DNA of 64,000 bases from Arenimonas sp049195245 (GTDB taxonomy: Bacteria > Pseudomonadota > Gammaproteobacteria > Xanthomonadales > Xanthomonadaceae). The notes beneath the pieces were generated by a model, which was not told the origin of the DNA, did no database searches, and worked only from the letters and a program-made list of their open reading frames with translations. The translations under genes were made by a program, and so were the position numbers. Shown piece after piece: positions 55,040 through 63,598 of the stretch; within the stretch, counting starts at the first letter, position 1, and each line of letters opens with the position of its first letter. The DNA lies in the NCBI RefSeq assembly GCF_049195245.1, contig NZ_JBMIRR010000027.1, forward strand, positions 930,001 through 994,000, in the 5' to 3' direction.

Positions 55040-56950
55040 TCAGGGGGACGACGCGGGGGCGGCACCCGCCTTGGCGGTGTGCTTGTCCAGGAACTTCTCC
55101 AGCGCCGTGTAGAGGTCGACCTGGTTCTGGAAATCGTAGAAACCGTGGCCTTCCTTGTCCTCGACGATGGTCACTTCCGGCGGCTTGCCGGCTTCCTGCA
55201 GCTTCTTGAGCAGAAAGTCGTACTGCGAGATCGGCACGCGCGGATCCTTGGCGCCGTGCACCAGCATCACTGCGGCGCGGATGCGGTCCACGTTGAAGGC
55301 CGGAGACTGCGCCTGGCGGCCGGCCTCGGTGTCCGGGAACACGTCGCGCTGGTAGTTGCGGCCGTACTCGGACTCGGCCACGTCGCTGTCCTTCATCCAC
55401 AGCGACATGCTGTACAGGCCCACGTAGCCGACGGCGCACTTGTACATGGCCGGCTCGCGCACCACGCTCTGCAACGCGGCGTAACCGCCGTAGGACGCGC
55501 CATAGGTGCAGATGCGGTTGCGGTCGGCGACACCTTCCTCGATCACCCAGTTCACGGCGTCGGTCATGTCGTCGATCATGGTGGTGCCCCAGTTGCGGTA
55601 GCCCTTGCCCTCGAAGGCATCACCGTAACCGCCCGAACCGCGGAAATTGATCTGCAGCACCGCATAACCCCGGTTGGCCAGGAACTGCACCTCGGGATTG
55701 AAGCCCCACTCGTCGCGCGGACCGTGCGGGCCGCCGTGCGGGTGCAGGATCAGCGGCAGGTTGCGGCCATCGCTGTTCTTGGGGATGGTGAGGTAACCGT
55801 GCAGCGTGGTGCCGTCGCGCGCGGTGACCGTGATCATCTCCATCGGCGACATCTGGTCGGGCTTGATCCACTCGCGCGCCGCCAGCAGGAACTGGGCCCG
55901 GCCGGTCTCGCGGTTGAACAGGTAGTACGAGCCCGGGTCCACGTCGCTGAAGGCGCGGAACAGCACCAGTTTGCCGTCGCGGCTGATGCCGTCGAAGCTG
56001 AGCGAATGCTGCGGGAAGGCGTTGATCAGGCCGGCGTAGGTCTTGGATTCCGGGTGGTCGCGGTTGATGAAGGTGTAGTTGGGCACGCCATCCATGAAGC
56101 GCACGGCCAGCAGGTCGCGCTCGTCGCTGCTGACCAGGTAGTCGTCCGGGCTGACGTTCTTGTTCTGCGCCAGCAGCGTGTCCTGGCCGCCTTCCGGGTT
56201 GGCCACGACGATGCGCGCGGGCTCGCCCTTGTCGCTGACCGAGAACAGCACGCGCTCGTTCTTGGCGTCGAAGCCCAGCGGCGTCCGGGTGGAGTCACCC
56301 AGGCGCGCACGGTTCATCTCCGACCAGCCGTCGCCGTTGCGGCGCAGGGTGACGCGCTCGCCGGTCTTCTCGATGCCCACCGCATAGCGCACCTTGCCCT
56401 CGTGGTCGAGGATGAAGCTGCCGAAGCGCAGCGGCGCGCTGGCCACCGTGGTGACGCGGCCGGTGTTGACGTTGAGCTTGGACAGGTAGGCCGAGTCGAC
56501 CGAACGCGAGACCAGGATGTTGCTGGGATCTTCCCAAAGCTTGTCCTGGATGGTGTAGGTGCCGCCGTTGGGGATGTCGGCGCGCTTGGTGCCGTCCACG
56601 TTGGTGGCATACACGTCGGGCGTGCCCACGCGCTGGTCGAAGCGGCCGACCTTCTCGGACACGTACATGAAGAAGCGCTCGTCGTTCACCCAGCTGACCT
56701 GTTCGATGTGCTTCTTCGCGCCGTAGTCCCACTTGCCCACCAGGGACATGTCCTTGACCCGGAACGCCGCCAGCACGGTGCGGTCGCCCTGGGGCACCGA
56801 CACGGTGATGAATTCGCCGGTGGGGGACAGGGAAACGTCGGTGAACTCGGCGTCCTTGAAGAAGTCGCCCAGCGGCACTTCGGTGGCCTGTACGGTGACG
56901 GTCGCGACCAGCGCGAGCGACAGGAGCAACAGCTTGCGGATGGGATTCAT
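55040..56950 (-). CDS. Exported S9-family prolyl oligopeptidase/acylaminoacyl peptidase
   Basis: The 636-residue precursor has a signal peptide (KLLLLSLALVATVTVQA). A beta-propeller N-terminal domain is followed by an alpha/beta hydrolase domain with the catalytic Ser in YGASYGGYAA, Asp in HGAKDPRVP and His in EGHGFYDF. It should cleave oligopeptides in the periplasm or outside the cell. It begins 17 bases after carA and is followed by the hypothetical gene and carB, so it is probably expressed with pyrimidine/arginine synthesis genes although it has no known link to them. Confidence 0.9.
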   Translation of the reverse strand: MNPIRKLLLLSLALVATVTVQATEVPLGDFFKDAEFTDVSLSPTGEFITVSVPQGDRTVLAAFRVKDMSLVGKWDYGAKKHIEQVSWVNDERFFMYVSEKVGRFDQRVGTPDVYATNVDGTKRADIPNGGTYTIQDKLWEDPSNILVSRSVDSAYLSKLNVNTGRVTTVASAPLRFGSFILDHEGKVRYAVGIEKTGERVTLRRNGDGWSEMNRARLGDSTRTPLGFDAKNERVLFSVSDKGEPARIVVANPEGGQDTLLAQNKNVSPDDYLVSSDERDLLAVRFMDGVPNYTFINRDHPESKTYAGLINAFPQHSLSFDGISRDGKLVLFRAFSDVDPGSYYLFNRETGRAQFLLAAREWIKPDQMSPMEMITVTARDGTTLHGYLTIPKNSDGRNLPLILHPHGGPHGPRDEWGFNPEVQFLANRGYAVLQINFRGSGGYGDAFEGKGYRNWGTTMIDDMTDAVNWVIEEGVADRNRICTYGASYGGYAALQSVVREPAMYKCAVGYVGLYSMSLWMKDSDVAESEYGRNYQRDVFPDTEAGRQAQSPAFNVDRIRAAVMLVHGAKDPRVPISQYDFLLKKLQEAGKPPEVTIVEDKEGHGFYDFQNQVDLYTALEKFLDKHTAKAGAAPASSP

Positions 56951-56967
56951 GCGTTATTTCCTGTCGG

Positions 56968-58092
56968 TCAGGGGGCGGACATCATCGAGACGAAACGATC
57001 GAACAGGCCGGCGACGTCGCGCGGCCCGGGGCTGGCTTCCGGGTGGCCCTGGAAGCTGAAGGCAGGCGCATCGGTCAGCTCGATGCCCTGGTTGGAGCCG
57101 TCGAACAGCGAGCGGTGGGTCACGCGCACGTTGGCGGGCAGCGTGGCCTCGTCCACCGCGAAGCCGTGGTTCTGGCTGGTGATCATCACGCGCTGGGTGT
57201 CGAGATCGATCACCGGGTGGTTGGCGCCGTGGTGGCCGAACTTCATCTTCAGCGTCTGCGCGCCGGCGGCCAGGCCCAGCAATTGATGGCCCAGGCAGAT
57301 GCCGAACACCGGAACACGCGCGGCCAGGATCTCGCGGATGGCGGCGATGGCGTAGTCGCAGGGCGCCGGGTCGCCCGGGCCGTTGGACAGGAACACGCCG
57401 TCGGGCTTCTCGGCCAGCACCTGCGCGGCCGGCGTCTGCGCCGGCACCACGGTGACGCGGCAGCCACGCTCGGCCAGCATGCGCAGGATGTTGCGCTTCA
57501 CGCCGAAGTCGTAGGCCACCACGTGGAAGCGCGCTTCGACCCGCGCGAACTCGTTGCGGTCCAGGTCCAGCGAGCCTTCGGTCCAGCTGTAGCGCTCGCG
57601 CGTGCAGACTTCCTTGGCCAGGTCCATGCCCTTGAGGCCGGGGAACTTGCGCGCGGCCTCGATGGCCATGTCGGCGTCGATGCCCTCGCCGGCCACCAGG
57701 CAGCCATTCTGGGCGCCGCGGTCGCGCAGCAGGCGGGTCAGCTTGCGGGTGTCGATGCCGGCAATGGCGACCACGCCGCGCGCGGCCAGCCATTCGGGCA
57801 GGGCCACCTGGCTGCGCCAGTTGCTGGGGCGACGCGGCACGTCGCGCACGATCAGGCCGGCGGCCCAGACGCGCTCGGCCTCGTCGTCCTGTGCGGTGAA
57901 GCCGGTGTTGCCGATGTGCGGATAGGTCAGCGTGACCATCTGCCGGGCATACGAGGGATCGGTCAGGATTTCCTGGTAGCCGGTCATGGCGGTGTTGAAC
58001 ACCACCTCGCCGACGCTCATTCCAGGCGCGCCGACGGAAACGCCCTCGAACACGGTGCCGTCTTCGAGCGCGAGCATTGCAGGTTGGGTCAC
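56968..58092 (-). CDS. carA: Carbamoyl-phosphate synthase small (glutaminase) subunit
   Basis: CarA hydrolyses glutamine and channels ammonia to CarB. The 374-residue protein has the N-terminal CPSase_sm domain (EDGTVFEGVSVG, GEVVFNTAMTGYQEILTDPSYA) and a class I glutaminase with Cys in GICLGHQLLG and His-x-Glu in FQGHPEASPGP. The start is a GTG at 58092 giving MTQPAMLALEDG, which matches xanthomonad CarA; the internal ATG five codons later is possible. The 154-base gap to dapB contains no gene; short GC-rich stems there could be a leader. Confidence 0.96.
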   Translation of the reverse strand: MTQPAMLALEDGTVFEGVSVGAPGMSVGEVVFNTAMTGYQEILTDPSYARQMVTLTYPHIGNTGFTAQDDEAERVWAAGLIVRDVPRRPSNWRSQVALPEWLAARGVVAIAGIDTRKLTRLLRDRGAQNGCLVAGEGIDADMAIEAARKFPGLKGMDLAKEVCTRERYSWTEGSLDLDRNEFARVEARFHVVAYDFGVKRNILRMLAERGCRVTVVPAQTPAAQVLAEKPDGVFLSNGPGDPAPCDYAIAAIREILAARVPVFGICLGHQLLGLAAGAQTLKMKFGHHGANHPVIDLDTQRVMITSQNHGFAVDEATLPANVRVTHRSLFDGSNQGIELTDAPAFSFQGHPEASPGPRDVAGLFDRFVSMMSAP

Positions 58093-58246
58093 GGGCGATC
58101 GCCTTGCGATGGGGGAACCCGGTTCGCTGGGTGTGCGAGCACCCGCGGACAGGGCGAAACCGTGTCCGTACGGGTGAGGGTTCAGGCGAGCCGGAATTTT
58201 AGCGACCTCGCCCGCAAAAGGGAAACGCCGCGACGCGACCGGGGCC

Positions 58247-58981
58247 TCAGGCCGGCTCGCGATCCAGCAGCAGGCGGCCCAGGTCGCAGCGCCCGGGACC
58301 GCGCCCGGCCAGCCGCAGCGCGGCTTCCAGCGCGCCGCGGGCGAAAATGTCCCGGTTGGTGGCGCGGTGCACCAGCTCCAGGCGTTCACCGGGGCCACTG
58401 AGCTGCACCGTGTGTTCGCCCACGATGTCGCCGGCGCGCAGGCTGGCATAGTGCGGCCCACGTCCCCGCCCCGCTTCCACCGCAGCCCCGAGGTGCAGGG
58501 CCGTGCCCGAGGGCGCGTCCTTCTTGTGCACGTGGTGCGCCTCCACCACGTCGGCATCCCAGCCCGGCAAGGCCGCGGCGGCCTGGCGCACCAGTTCGGC
58601 CAGCACCGCCACGCCCAGGCTGAAGTTGGCGGCCCACAGCACCGGGATGCGGGCCGCGGCCGCATCCAGCGCGGCCCGCTGGCGGTCGGCCAGGCCGGTG
58701 GTGCCGCTGACCAGGGCACTGCGCCGGGCCAGGCATTGTTCCAGCACGCCATTGAAGGCCTCAGGCAGGCTGAAGTCGATCGCCACGTCGTACGCGGGCG
58801 CCTGGTCCATTCGCGACGACGGCAGCACCGGGCAATCGCCGGCTTCGGCGATCGGCTCACCGCGGGCGCTGACGGCCGCGACGACCGTCAGCCGCGGATC
58901 CTGCGCCGCCAGCCGCAGCAGGGCACGGCCCATGCGGCCGCTGGCACCGTGGATCAGGAGACGGGTGGATTGGTCGGTCAT
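58247..58981 (-). CDS. dapB: 4-hydroxy-tetrahydrodipicolinate reductase
   Basis: DapB is the NAD(P)H-dependent step to tetrahydrodipicolinate in lysine and diaminopimelate synthesis. The 244-residue protein has the nucleotide-binding IHGASGRMGRALL, SGTTGLADRQ, and the catalytic/substrate motif EAHHVHKKDAPSGTAL. Position upstream of carA on the same strand is as in E. coli. It is divergent from the CHASE2-cyclase gene. Confidence 0.96.
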   Translation of the reverse strand: MTDQSTRLLIHGASGRMGRALLRLAAQDPRLTVVAAVSARGEPIAEAGDCPVLPSSRMDQAPAYDVAIDFSLPEAFNGVLEQCLARRSALVSGTTGLADRQRAALDAAAARIPVLWAANFSLGVAVLAELVRQAAAALPGWDADVVEAHHVHKKDAPSGTALHLGAAVEAGRGRGPHYASLRAGDIVGEHTVQLSGPGERLELVHRATNRDIFARGALEAALRLAGRGPGRCDLGRLLLDREPA

Positions 58982-59076
58982 CGCCGAACGCTATCGGAAA
59001 CCAGTCCGGGCTGGCAAACGGCTAGACTCGCCCCGACGCCCGAGGGCCCTGCCCCGGCCCGCCCGCACGAGGGTCC

Positions 59077-60939
59077 ATGAGCCAAGCCAAGCCTGCGCCG
59101 CTACGCCTGCCCCTGCTGGCCCTGCTGCTGATCGCCGCCACCTTGTGGCTGGCCGGCGGCCTGGACCGCGCCGACAACGCCGTGTCGGACCAGCTGCTGG
59201 TACAGCACGCCGCCTCGCGCACCACGCCCGACGACATCGTGCTGGTGGCCATCGACCAGAAGAGTCTGGAAGACCTGCGCGAACTCGCCGGCGCGTGGCC
59301 CTGGCCGCGCTCGATCCACGCCGAACTGATCGACCTGCTGGCGGCGCACGAACCGCACGCCGTGGTGTTCGACGTGCTGTTCAACGAAGCCGACACCGTG
59401 CAGGCCGACAGCGACCTCGCCTTCCGCGACGTCGTGCTGGGCCAGGACAACCTGTTCTTCGCCACCCAGCGCATGCCCGATGGGCTGCCCACCCCGATGG
59501 ACAAGCTGCCGCCATCCCTCGGCATCACGCGCGTGGACGGTGGCCAGGACGCCCCCATCACGCTGCTGCTGCCGCTGGTGCTGGATCCGCGCAGCTGGCA
59601 GGGAGGGCTCATCAACTTCGAGGCGGACACCGACGGACGGGGCCGCCATGCGCCCTTGTGGACGGACATCGGCGGCTGGAGGCTTCCCGGCATGTCGGCC
59701 ACGGTCGCCCGCCATGCCGGCGCCACCCTGCCCGACCAGCGCCGCATCCGCCTGAACTGGTACGGCCAGCCGCCGCGCACGATTTCCTACAGCGACCTGT
59801 TCAACGACCTGGGCGAGGCCGAACCGAAGATCGCGCCCTCGCTGCGCGGCAAGACGCTCTTCATCGGCGCCACCGCCACCGGCCTCAACGACATGCGCCC
59901 GACTCCCCTGGGCACCCAGACCCACGGCGTGCTGGTGATCACCACCGGCGTGGCCAACCTGCGCGCCGGCGACTGGCTGCGCGAACGGCCCGCGCGCTGG
60001 CCGCTGGCGATCGTGCTGTGCGCGGCGCTGGTGCTGGGCTTCCGCCGGCGCCGCAGCCCGCTGCGGCTGGGCATCGGCCTGGCGGTGGCCAGCCTGGTGC
60101 TGCTGGCCGGCGAGTACCTCGCACTGAGCGCCAATCAATACGTGCCCGTGGCGGCCGCCCTGCTGCTGGCCTGGACCACGTATGGCCTGTTCACGCTGCA
60201 GGCGCAGTGGCTGGACCGCCAGGAGCGCGAGGCCACGGTGGGCATCTTCGGCCGCTTCCTGGACCCCCGCGTGGTCGAAAGCCTGGTCGAGGCCGGCGAA
60301 CTCAACCGCGACCAGAAGCCGGTGGCGCGCGAAATCACCATTCTGTTCTCCGACATCCGCGGCTTCACCACCTTGTCGGAGACGCGCACGCCGGAACAGG
60401 TGGTCGACCTGCTCAACCGCTACTTCAGCCGCCAGGTGGACGTGATCTTCAGCAACGGCGGCACCCTGGACAAGTTCATCGGCGATGCGGTGATGGCCTT
60501 CTGGAACGCACCCACCGACATCCCCGACCACGCCGAGCGGGCGGTGGCGGCGGCGATCGGCATGACCGAGGCCCTGGATGCCTTCAAGCGCGACCTGCTG
60601 GCGCGCGGCGAGGGCCTGGGCGATTTCGATGTCGGCATCGGCCTGCATACCGGGCCCGCCGTGGTCGGCTTCCTTGGCAGCGACTCGCGGATGGAGTACA
60701 CCGCCATTGGCGACACCGTGAACCTGGGCAGCCGGATCGAAAGCGCCACCAAGGGCGTGGCCCGGGTGCTGGTGTCGGACGCCACGCGGGCCGCTTGCGG
60801 CCCCGGTTCCCGTTTCCATTTCGAGCACCGGGGCGAATTCCACGTCAAGGGGCGCGAACAACCGGTGCACCTGTACGAACCCATGCTGCAAGCTGCACGA
60901 ACCCCAGACGCTGCAAACAACGCGGAGCAAACGCAATGA
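59077..60939 (+). CDS. CHASE2-domain class III adenylate/guanylate cyclase
   Basis: The 620-residue receptor cyclase has an N-terminal membrane helix (about 10-27) and a CHASE2 extracytoplasmic sensor (DDIVLVAIDQKSLEDL... WPWPRSIHAELIDLL). Three membrane helices (about 308-380) lead to a class III catalytic domain. The metal Asp residues are in ILFSDIRGFTTLSE and FIGDAVMAFWNAP, and the transition-state Asn/Arg in GDTVNLGSRIESATKG. All are present, so it should be active. The purine specificity cannot be told safely by eye; cAMP is most common. It is followed by an SH3 gene with a four-base overlap. Confidence 0.92.
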   Translation: MSQAKPAPLRLPLLALLLIAATLWLAGGLDRADNAVSDQLLVQHAASRTTPDDIVLVAIDQKSLEDLRELAGAWPWPRSIHAELIDLLAAHEPHAVVFDVLFNEADTVQADSDLAFRDVVLGQDNLFFATQRMPDGLPTPMDKLPPSLGITRVDGGQDAPITLLLPLVLDPRSWQGGLINFEADTDGRGRHAPLWTDIGGWRLPGMSATVARHAGATLPDQRRIRLNWYGQPPRTISYSDLFNDLGEAEPKIAPSLRGKTLFIGATATGLNDMRPTPLGTQTHGVLVITTGVANLRAGDWLRERPARWPLAIVLCAALVLGFRRRRSPLRLGIGLAVASLVLLAGEYLALSANQYVPVAAALLLAWTTYGLFTLQAQWLDRQEREATVGIFGRFLDPRVVESLVEAGELNRDQKPVAREITILFSDIRGFTTLSETRTPEQVVDLLNRYFSRQVDVIFSNGGTLDKFIGDAVMAFWNAPTDIPDHAERAVAAAIGMTEALDAFKRDLLARGEGLGDFDVGIGLHTGPAVVGFLGSDSRMEYTAIGDTVNLGSRIESATKGVARVLVSDATRAACGPGSRFHFEHRGEFHVKGREQPVHLYEPMLQAARTPDAANNAEQTQ

Positions 60940-61472
60940 GACAGCCCACCCTTCCCCGACCGCCCCGCCGACGCGTGATCGCGCTGGCGCTGGTGGCGGC
61001 TCTCGCCGGCGGCGCCGTGCTGGCCGAGTCCGGCACCGTGCTCAAGGACACGCCCCTGCGCAGCGAGCCCATGAATTCCGCCAGCCAGGTCGCCCAGCTC
61101 AAGGCCAAGCAGACCGTCGAGATCACCGCGCGGCAAGGCGCCTGGGCCAGCGTGAAGACCCCCACGGGCGAGGAAGGCTGGGCCCGCATCCTCACCCTCC
61201 GCACCGGCTCCGGCGCCGCCGCCTCGGCCGACGCCAGCCAGATCGCTTCGGTGTTCCGCACCGGCTCCAGCGGCGCCAGCGTCAGTACCGGCGTCAAGGG
61301 CCTGTCGGCCGACGAACTGATGAGCGCATCGGCCAACTACCAGGACGTGGCCCTGCTCGACAGTTACGCCGTGAGCAGCGACGCCGCCCGCCAGTTCGCT
61401 GGCCAGGTGCCGCTGGCCAACCAGCAGGTGCCCTACCTGCCCGAACCGCGTGCCGGCCGGAGGCAGCGATGA
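60936..61472 (+). CDS. Exported SH3-domain protein
   Basis: The 178-residue precursor has a basic N terminus, then a signal helix (VIALALVAALAGGAVLA) and a bacterial SH3 domain (LKDTPLRSEPMNSASQVAQLKAKQTVEITARQGAWASVKTPTGEEGWARILTLR). The Ser/Ala-rich C-terminal part contains VKGLSADELMSASANYQDVALLDSYAVS. Bacterial SH3 domains commonly bind peptidoglycan. ATGA overlaps couple it to the cyclase before and the M48 protease after, so it may target or present the protease at the wall. Confidence 0.8.
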   Translation: MRQPTLPRPPRRRVIALALVAALAGGAVLAESGTVLKDTPLRSEPMNSASQVAQLKAKQTVEITARQGAWASVKTPTGEEGWARILTLRTGSGAAASADASQIASVFRTGSSGASVSTGVKGLSADELMSASANYQDVALLDSYAVSSDAARQFAGQVPLANQQVPYLPEPRAGRRQR

Positions 61473-62317
61473 ACAGCAAACTTTCCCTGCTTGCCGCCAG
61501 CCTGGTGCTGGTGCTGGCCGCCCCGTCCGCGCAGTCCTTTGGACGCCTGGGTGATGCCGAAGGCCTGCTCAAGTTCGGCGAGCGCGCCGCCAAGGCCAAC
61601 CAGGAAATCACCCAGGAAGAAGAAATCGAACTGGGCCGCGGCATCGCCGCCAACGTGCTGGGCGCCGCGCCACTGGTGCGCGACGAGCAGCTGCAGCGCT
61701 ACGTCAACCAGGTCGGCCTGTGGCTGGCGATGCAGACCGAGCGTCCCGACCTGCCCTGGCGCTTCGGCGTGATCGACAGCTCCGACGTCAACGCCTTTGC
61801 CCTGCCGGGCGGCACCGTGCTGATCACCGCCGGCCTGTACGACCGCCTGCGCGACGAGGCCGAGCTGGCCAGCGTGCTCGGCCACGAAATCGCGCACGTG
61901 GTGCAGAAGCACCAGGTGAAGGCGATCAAGAAGGCCATGGGCCGCGAGTTCGCCACCGAGATCGCCGGCGAAGTGGCTGGCCAGAGCGACAACGAGCTGG
62001 TGCGTCGCTTCGGCGACAAGGCCTTCAAGGCCGGCACCGAGATCCTGGCGCGCGGCCTGGACAAGCAGGACGAGTACGACGCCGACCAGCGCGGCATGGT
62101 CATCGCGGCGCGCGCCGGCTACAACCCGTTCGGCCTGGCCGGCGTGCTGCAGACCCTGGACTCGGCCAGCGCGTCCGACAAGTCGGTGGCGCTGCTGTTC
62201 TCCACGCATCCCACGCCGGCCAGCCGGCTGGAGCGCCTGGAAGCCGGCGTGGGCGAGCGGCTGGACGCTTATGCCGGGGCGCCGGCGCCGGGGCGGCTGT
62301 ACCGGCCGAAGAAGTAG
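61469..62317 (+). CDS. Exported M48-family metalloprotease
   Basis: The 282-residue precursor (signal MNSKLSLLAASLVLVLAAPSAQS) has the zinc motif His139-Glu140-x2-His143 (GHEIAHVV), a third-ligand candidate in DEYDADQRG, and the late LFSTHPTPASRLERL typical of LoiP/YcaL/BepA-type periplasmic proteases. It probably handles misfolded envelope proteins. It overlaps the SH3 gene by four bases and ends the unit, which is closed by a strong terminator. Confidence 0.92.
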   Translation: MNSKLSLLAASLVLVLAAPSAQSFGRLGDAEGLLKFGERAAKANQEITQEEEIELGRGIAANVLGAAPLVRDEQLQRYVNQVGLWLAMQTERPDLPWRFGVIDSSDVNAFALPGGTVLITAGLYDRLRDEAELASVLGHEIAHVVQKHQVKAIKKAMGREFATEIAGEVAGQSDNELVRRFGDKAFKAGTEILARGLDKQDEYDADQRGMVIAARAGYNPFGLAGVLQTLDSASASDKSVALLFSTHPTPASRLERLEAGVGERLDAYAGAPAPGRLYRPKK

Positions 62318-62335
62318 GCGCGGTTGTCGCGCATG

Positions 62336-62366
62336 AAAAAGCCCGGCTTCGGCCGGGCTTTTTTTT
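62336..62366. terminator. Bidirectional intrinsic terminator (UUCG tetraloop)
   Basis: GCCCGGC and GCCGGGC enclose a cUUCGg tetraloop (62341-62358), with five A before and eight T after. It can end both the M48 unit and the convergent dnaJ transcript. Confidence 0.92.
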
Positions 62367-62369
62367 GGG

Positions 62370-63491
62370 TCAGGACGTCATGCGGTCCCAGAACGCCTTC
62401 ACTCCATCCAGGAACCCGCTGGACCGCGGCGAATGCCGCGCGCCCTCGCCTTCGAACGTGGCTTCGAATTCCTTGAGCAGCTCGCGCTGGCGCGCCGTCA
62501 GGTTCACCGGCGTTTCCACCACCACGCGGCACAGCAGGTCGCCGTGGCCGTGGCTGCGCACGGACTTGACGCCCTTGCCGCGCAGGCGGAACTGCTTGCC
62601 GGTCTGGGTTTCCAGCGGCACCTTGATCAGCGCCTCGCCGTCGAGCGTGGGCACCACGATGTCGGCGCCCAGCGCGGCCTGCGAAAAGCGCACCGGCACT
62701 TCGCAATACAAGTCGTTGCCGTCGCGCTGGAAGATCGGGTGCTCCAGCACGCTCACTTCCACGTACAGGTCGCCGGCGGGAGCGCCGGGAGGACCCGCCT
62801 CGCCTTCGCCGCTGAGCCGGATGCGGTCGCCGTTGTCCACGCCGGCCGGGATCTTGACCTGAAGCACCTTCTCTTCCTGCACGCGGCCGTTGCCGTGGCA
62901 GGCCTTGCAGGGTTTGGCGATGGTCTTGCCGCGGCCGCCGCAGGTCGGGCAGGTCTGCTGCACGGCGAAGATGCCGCGCTGCATGCGCACCTGGCCGTGG
63001 CCGGCGCAGGTCTTGCAGGTGTCGACCTTGCGGTCCTCGGCGCCGGTGCCGTCGCAGGTCTTGCAGGCCACCAGGCTGGGCACCTCGATGCGCTTCTCGA
63101 TGCCGAACACCGCCTCTTCCAGGTCCAGCTCGACCACGAAGCGCAGGTCGGCGCCGCGGCGCGGCGCGCGCTGGCGGCCGCCGCCGAAGATGTCGCCGAA
63201 GATGTCGCCGAAGATGTCGTTGACGTCGCCGAAGCCGGCGCCGCCGTTGCCGCCGCCCATGCCGTGCTCGAAGGCGCGGTGGCCGTGCTGGTCGTACATG
63301 CGGCGCTTGCCGCCGTCGGACAGCACTTCGTAGGCCTCCTTGGCCTCCTTGAAGCTGGCCTCGGCGTTCTTGTCGTCCGGGTTGCGGTCCGGATGGTGCT
63401 TCTGGGCAGCGCGCCGGTAAGCCTTCTTCAGCTCGTCCTCGGTCGCGGTGCGCGACACGCCCAGCACTTCGTAATAGTCACGCTTGCTCAT
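62370..63491 (-). CDS. dnaJ: Chaperone protein DnaJ
   Basis: DnaJ stimulates DnaK's ATPase and delivers unfolded clients. The 373-residue type I protein has the J-domain with HPD (KHHPDRNPDD), a G/F-rich region (HGMGGGNGGAGFGD), and four zinc-finger repeats (CKTCDGTGAE, CKTCAGHGQV, CPTCGGRGKT, CKACHGNGRV). The C-terminal substrate domains end near FLDGVKAFWDRM. dnaK lies upstream on the same strand, 107 bases away. Confidence 0.98.
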   Translation of the reverse strand: MSKRDYYEVLGVSRTATEDELKKAYRRAAQKHHPDRNPDDKNAEASFKEAKEAYEVLSDGGKRRMYDQHGHRAFEHGMGGGNGGAGFGDVNDIFGDIFGDIFGGGRQRAPRRGADLRFVVELDLEEAVFGIEKRIEVPSLVACKTCDGTGAEDRKVDTCKTCAGHGQVRMQRGIFAVQQTCPTCGGRGKTIAKPCKACHGNGRVQEEKVLQVKIPAGVDNGDRIRLSGEGEAGPPGAPAGDLYVEVSVLEHPIFQRDGNDLYCEVPVRFSQAALGADIVVPTLDGEALIKVPLETQTGKQFRLRGKGVKSVRSHGHGDLLCRVVVETPVNLTARQRELLKEFEATFEGEGARHSPRSSGFLDGVKAFWDRMTS

Positions 63492-63565
63492 GCGGAATTC
63501 CGGTCATCCCCTGATAGCAAAACGCCCGCGCCCACCGGGGCCTCCGGTCCGACGCGGGCTGCAGC

Positions 63566-63589
63566 CCGGCGCGCGCAGGCGCGCGCCGG
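63566..63589. other. GC-rich hairpin between dnaK and dnaJ
   Basis: CCGGCGCGCG and CGCGCGCCGG form a perfect 10-bp stem with a CAGG loop, ten bases after the dnaK stop, with no T-run. It may attenuate or stabilise the dnaK-dnaJ transcript so that dnaK is made in excess; that role is inference. Confidence 0.5.
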
Positions 63590-63598
63590 TCAACGCAC

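Noticed and set aside
58503..60935. Upstream part of a 989-codon plus-strand frame covering dapB antisense and the cyclase
   Set aside because: Only its last 178 codons (SH3 protein from 60936) have a signal peptide, a domain and a ribosome context; the rest is shadow.
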